Source: Linanthus parryae
Taxonomy: Eukaryota; Streptophyta; Magnoliopsida; Ericales; Polemoniaceae
Assembly: GCA_023055425.1 (NCBI GenBank)
Contig: JALGPY010000002.1
Location: 141,357,927 to 141,421,926 of the forward strand
Direction of reading: 5' to 3'
Length of the DNA stretch: 64,000 bases
Part shown: positions 62,948 through 64,000 of the stretch, one piece after another
Numbering within the stretch: the stretch's first letter is position 1
Layout of the letters: each line of letters starts with the position of its first letter
Program-made: the position numbers and the translations under genes
The notes under the pieces: model-generated
What the model was told of the DNA's origin: nothing
The model's database searches: none
What the model saw: only the letters and a program-made list of their open reading frames with translations

Positions 62948-63214
62948 AAAACAACATTTCTGTATGCCAAATGTTGTTTTAATATTCTTCTTCTTCTTTT
63001 TCTTCTTCTTCTTCTCTGAAGATGGTGTCACATCCTTCGTAGTTTTCTTCTTTGGTGGAGGAAGTTCTTCTACAGCTTCTGCACTGGGAGTCCTAGAACT
63101 TGAATCCCCACTGATTGTTTGAACTTCATTCTCAACTATCTTTCTCTTCTTCTCTGTGCTAGGCGTTGAAACAACGGCCATCTTGATTCTGTTAGAGGCT
63201 CTTCTAGTGCTCAT
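62609..63214 (-). pseudogene. Chimeric frame: Sirevirus-like ORF start fused to Angela integrase
   Basis: A continuous 201-codon frame starts MSTRRASNRIKMAVV, runs through a Lys/Pro-rich segment with a nine-lysine run, and crosses at about 62948 into Angela GAG-pre-integrase and integrase sequence (from RIKTNDLNPTYLW onward). The first about 85 residues match nothing in the Angela polyproteins here; their place downstream of a Sirevirus-like pol suggests the start of the extra ORF (env-like or unknown) found in some Sireviruses. The junction carries a perfect inverted repeat. It is a fusion by rearrangement, probably not a working gene. Confidence 0.6.
62946..62982. repeat. Perfect 14-bp inverted repeat at chimeric junction
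   Basis: TTAAAACAACATTT and AAATGTTGTTTTAA flank a nine-base loop, exactly where Angela similarity stops. Confidence 0.85.
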
Positions 63215-63669
63215 TAGGGTTTGGGAGAAGAATAGAGAGAGGCAGGAATGATACGGAGTGAAGGAGAAAAGAAGAAGATAAATACTGAAAGAGTTTGAGT
63301 ATAAAAAGGAAACTGCAATATCTTTCTGGTCTCAAAAGATTTGTAATGATCAGAGAAGATTCAAATCTTTGAAGCCGTTGGAAATAAATAATTTAATACT
63401 ATATTTGTCTAAAAAAGAATTTTGAAAAAGATAGGGGCAATATGAGCAAATATCTACAAAGATAGCACCCAATATTGAATGCTCCAAGAATTATTGACTA
63501 ACCAGTTATCAGACTTATTTTCAAGGCTTTAAACATAATTTCAAGGTCTTGAAACGCTGCTATACTGAAACAAATAAAATCAAAGCTTTGAAAAGATTTT
63601 CAAGGCTTTGAAAATCAGTTCAAATCTTTGAAACACATAATAACTTACTTTCCTTACCTGATGCTCCCC
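63215..63669. other. Sirevirus-like post-pol noncoding region with palindromes
   Basis: No gene. It holds six TTCAAGGCCTTGAA-like palindromes at 63360, 63519, 63540, 63579, 63599 and 63619, each with one or more changes from the perfect form. Confidence 0.65.
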
Positions 63670-64000
63670 CTAAACTAATGCATCTTTATTCAGCATGCCT
63701 AATTCCAGTCTTAGTGCTGAAAATCTTTCATCTGGAAATGTTTTAGTGAAGATATTTGCAAGCTGCATGTTAGTAGAAACAAATTCAAGAACAATATCAC
63801 CTTTCTCAGCATGATCTCTGATGAAATGGTGTTTGACATCAATATGCTTGGTTCTTGAATGTTGTACTGGATTCTTTGTAATAGATATTGCACTGGTTTT
63901 GTCACATTTGATGGGAATACTTCTGAAATCAAATCCAAGGTCTCTCAATTGTTGAGCAATCCATAATACTTGTGAACAACATGCTCCAGTAGATATATAT
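63670..64000 (-). pseudogene. 3' end of Sirevirus-like pol (RNase H C-terminus), cut by window edge
   Basis: The - strand frame reads IPIKCDKTSAISITKNPVQH, then RTKHIDVKHHFIRDH, then MQLANIFTKTFPDERF before a stop at 63670. This is the conserved Copia RNase H end (CDN.sAI…HSRTKHIDv.yHFiRd…q.ADifTK). It differs clearly from the Angela version at 11.6 kb, and the style fits Sireviruses. The rest of pol lies beyond 64000, so intactness is unknown. Confidence 0.78.

Overview
The window is a repeat-rich stretch of plant nuclear DNA, most likely from a flowering plant (probably a eudicot; the species cannot be told). The evidence is one intron-containing plant gene with close similarity to Arabidopsis ACR4, surrounded by plant-type LTR retrotransposons (Copia Angela, Copia Ale/Retrofit-like, Sirevirus-like, and a Ty3-type non-autonomous element), plus MULE-like, Stowaway-like and Helitron elements. 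Nothing bacterial, organellar or CRISPR-like is present. Almost every long reading frame belongs to a mobile element.

Layout, left to right. (1) 1-9513: a decayed + strand Angela-like array ordered internal-LTR-internal-LTR. Its two internal copies share the same disabling lesions. (2) 9514-10150 and 25675-26155: the split leader of an older Copia-like element on the - strand, with a probable LTR starting at 26156. (3) 10151-25674: a very young - strand Angela array inserted into that leader. It has three 1432-bp LTRs and two internal regions, and a single CATGT target duplication flanks the whole unit. One internal copy has an intact 1316-codon gag-pol; the other lost its start codon in a 74-bp deletion and has a nonsense mutation. 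(4) 26.2-31.8 kb: AT-rich non-genic DNA with a MULE-like element inserted in a second inverted-repeat element. (5) 31798 to about 37620: a non-autonomous Ty3-type (LARD-like) element on the - strand with a tRNA-Asp primer site, a hairpin-rich LTR and a truncated 5' LTR carrying a Helitron (37624-38383). (6) 38.4-41.6 kb: intergenic DNA with two Stowaway-like MITEs. (7) 41.6-45.3 kb: the only cellular gene, an ACT-domain-repeat (ACR4-like) gene of eight coding exons.

(8) 45.3-53.4 kb: intergenic DNA, a third MITE, and a LINE-type RNase H remnant split by a dead Ale-type Copia (47595-52299). (9) 53413-54823: a solo Angela LTR. (10) 55810-57149: a MULE-like element with long terminal inverted repeats. 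(11) 57499-62947: a third, decayed Angela element truncated at its 5' end and interrupted by a Sirevirus-like solo LTR (60295-61599). (12) 62948-64000: a Sirevirus-like fragment fused to that Angela element. This fragment and the solo LTR share a family of TTCAAGGCCTTGAA palindromes.

Functionally, only the ACR4-like gene is expected to serve the plant; ACR proteins are thought to sense small ligands such as amino acids. The intact Angela copy may still be able to supply transposition proteins, possibly also for its broken tandem partner. I saw no convincing new biochemical system. The most unusual signals are the single-TSD triple-LTR array, the lesions shared within the left array, the palindrome family at 60-63.6 kb, the hairpin array in the LARD LTR, and the foldback at the chimeric junction near 62948.
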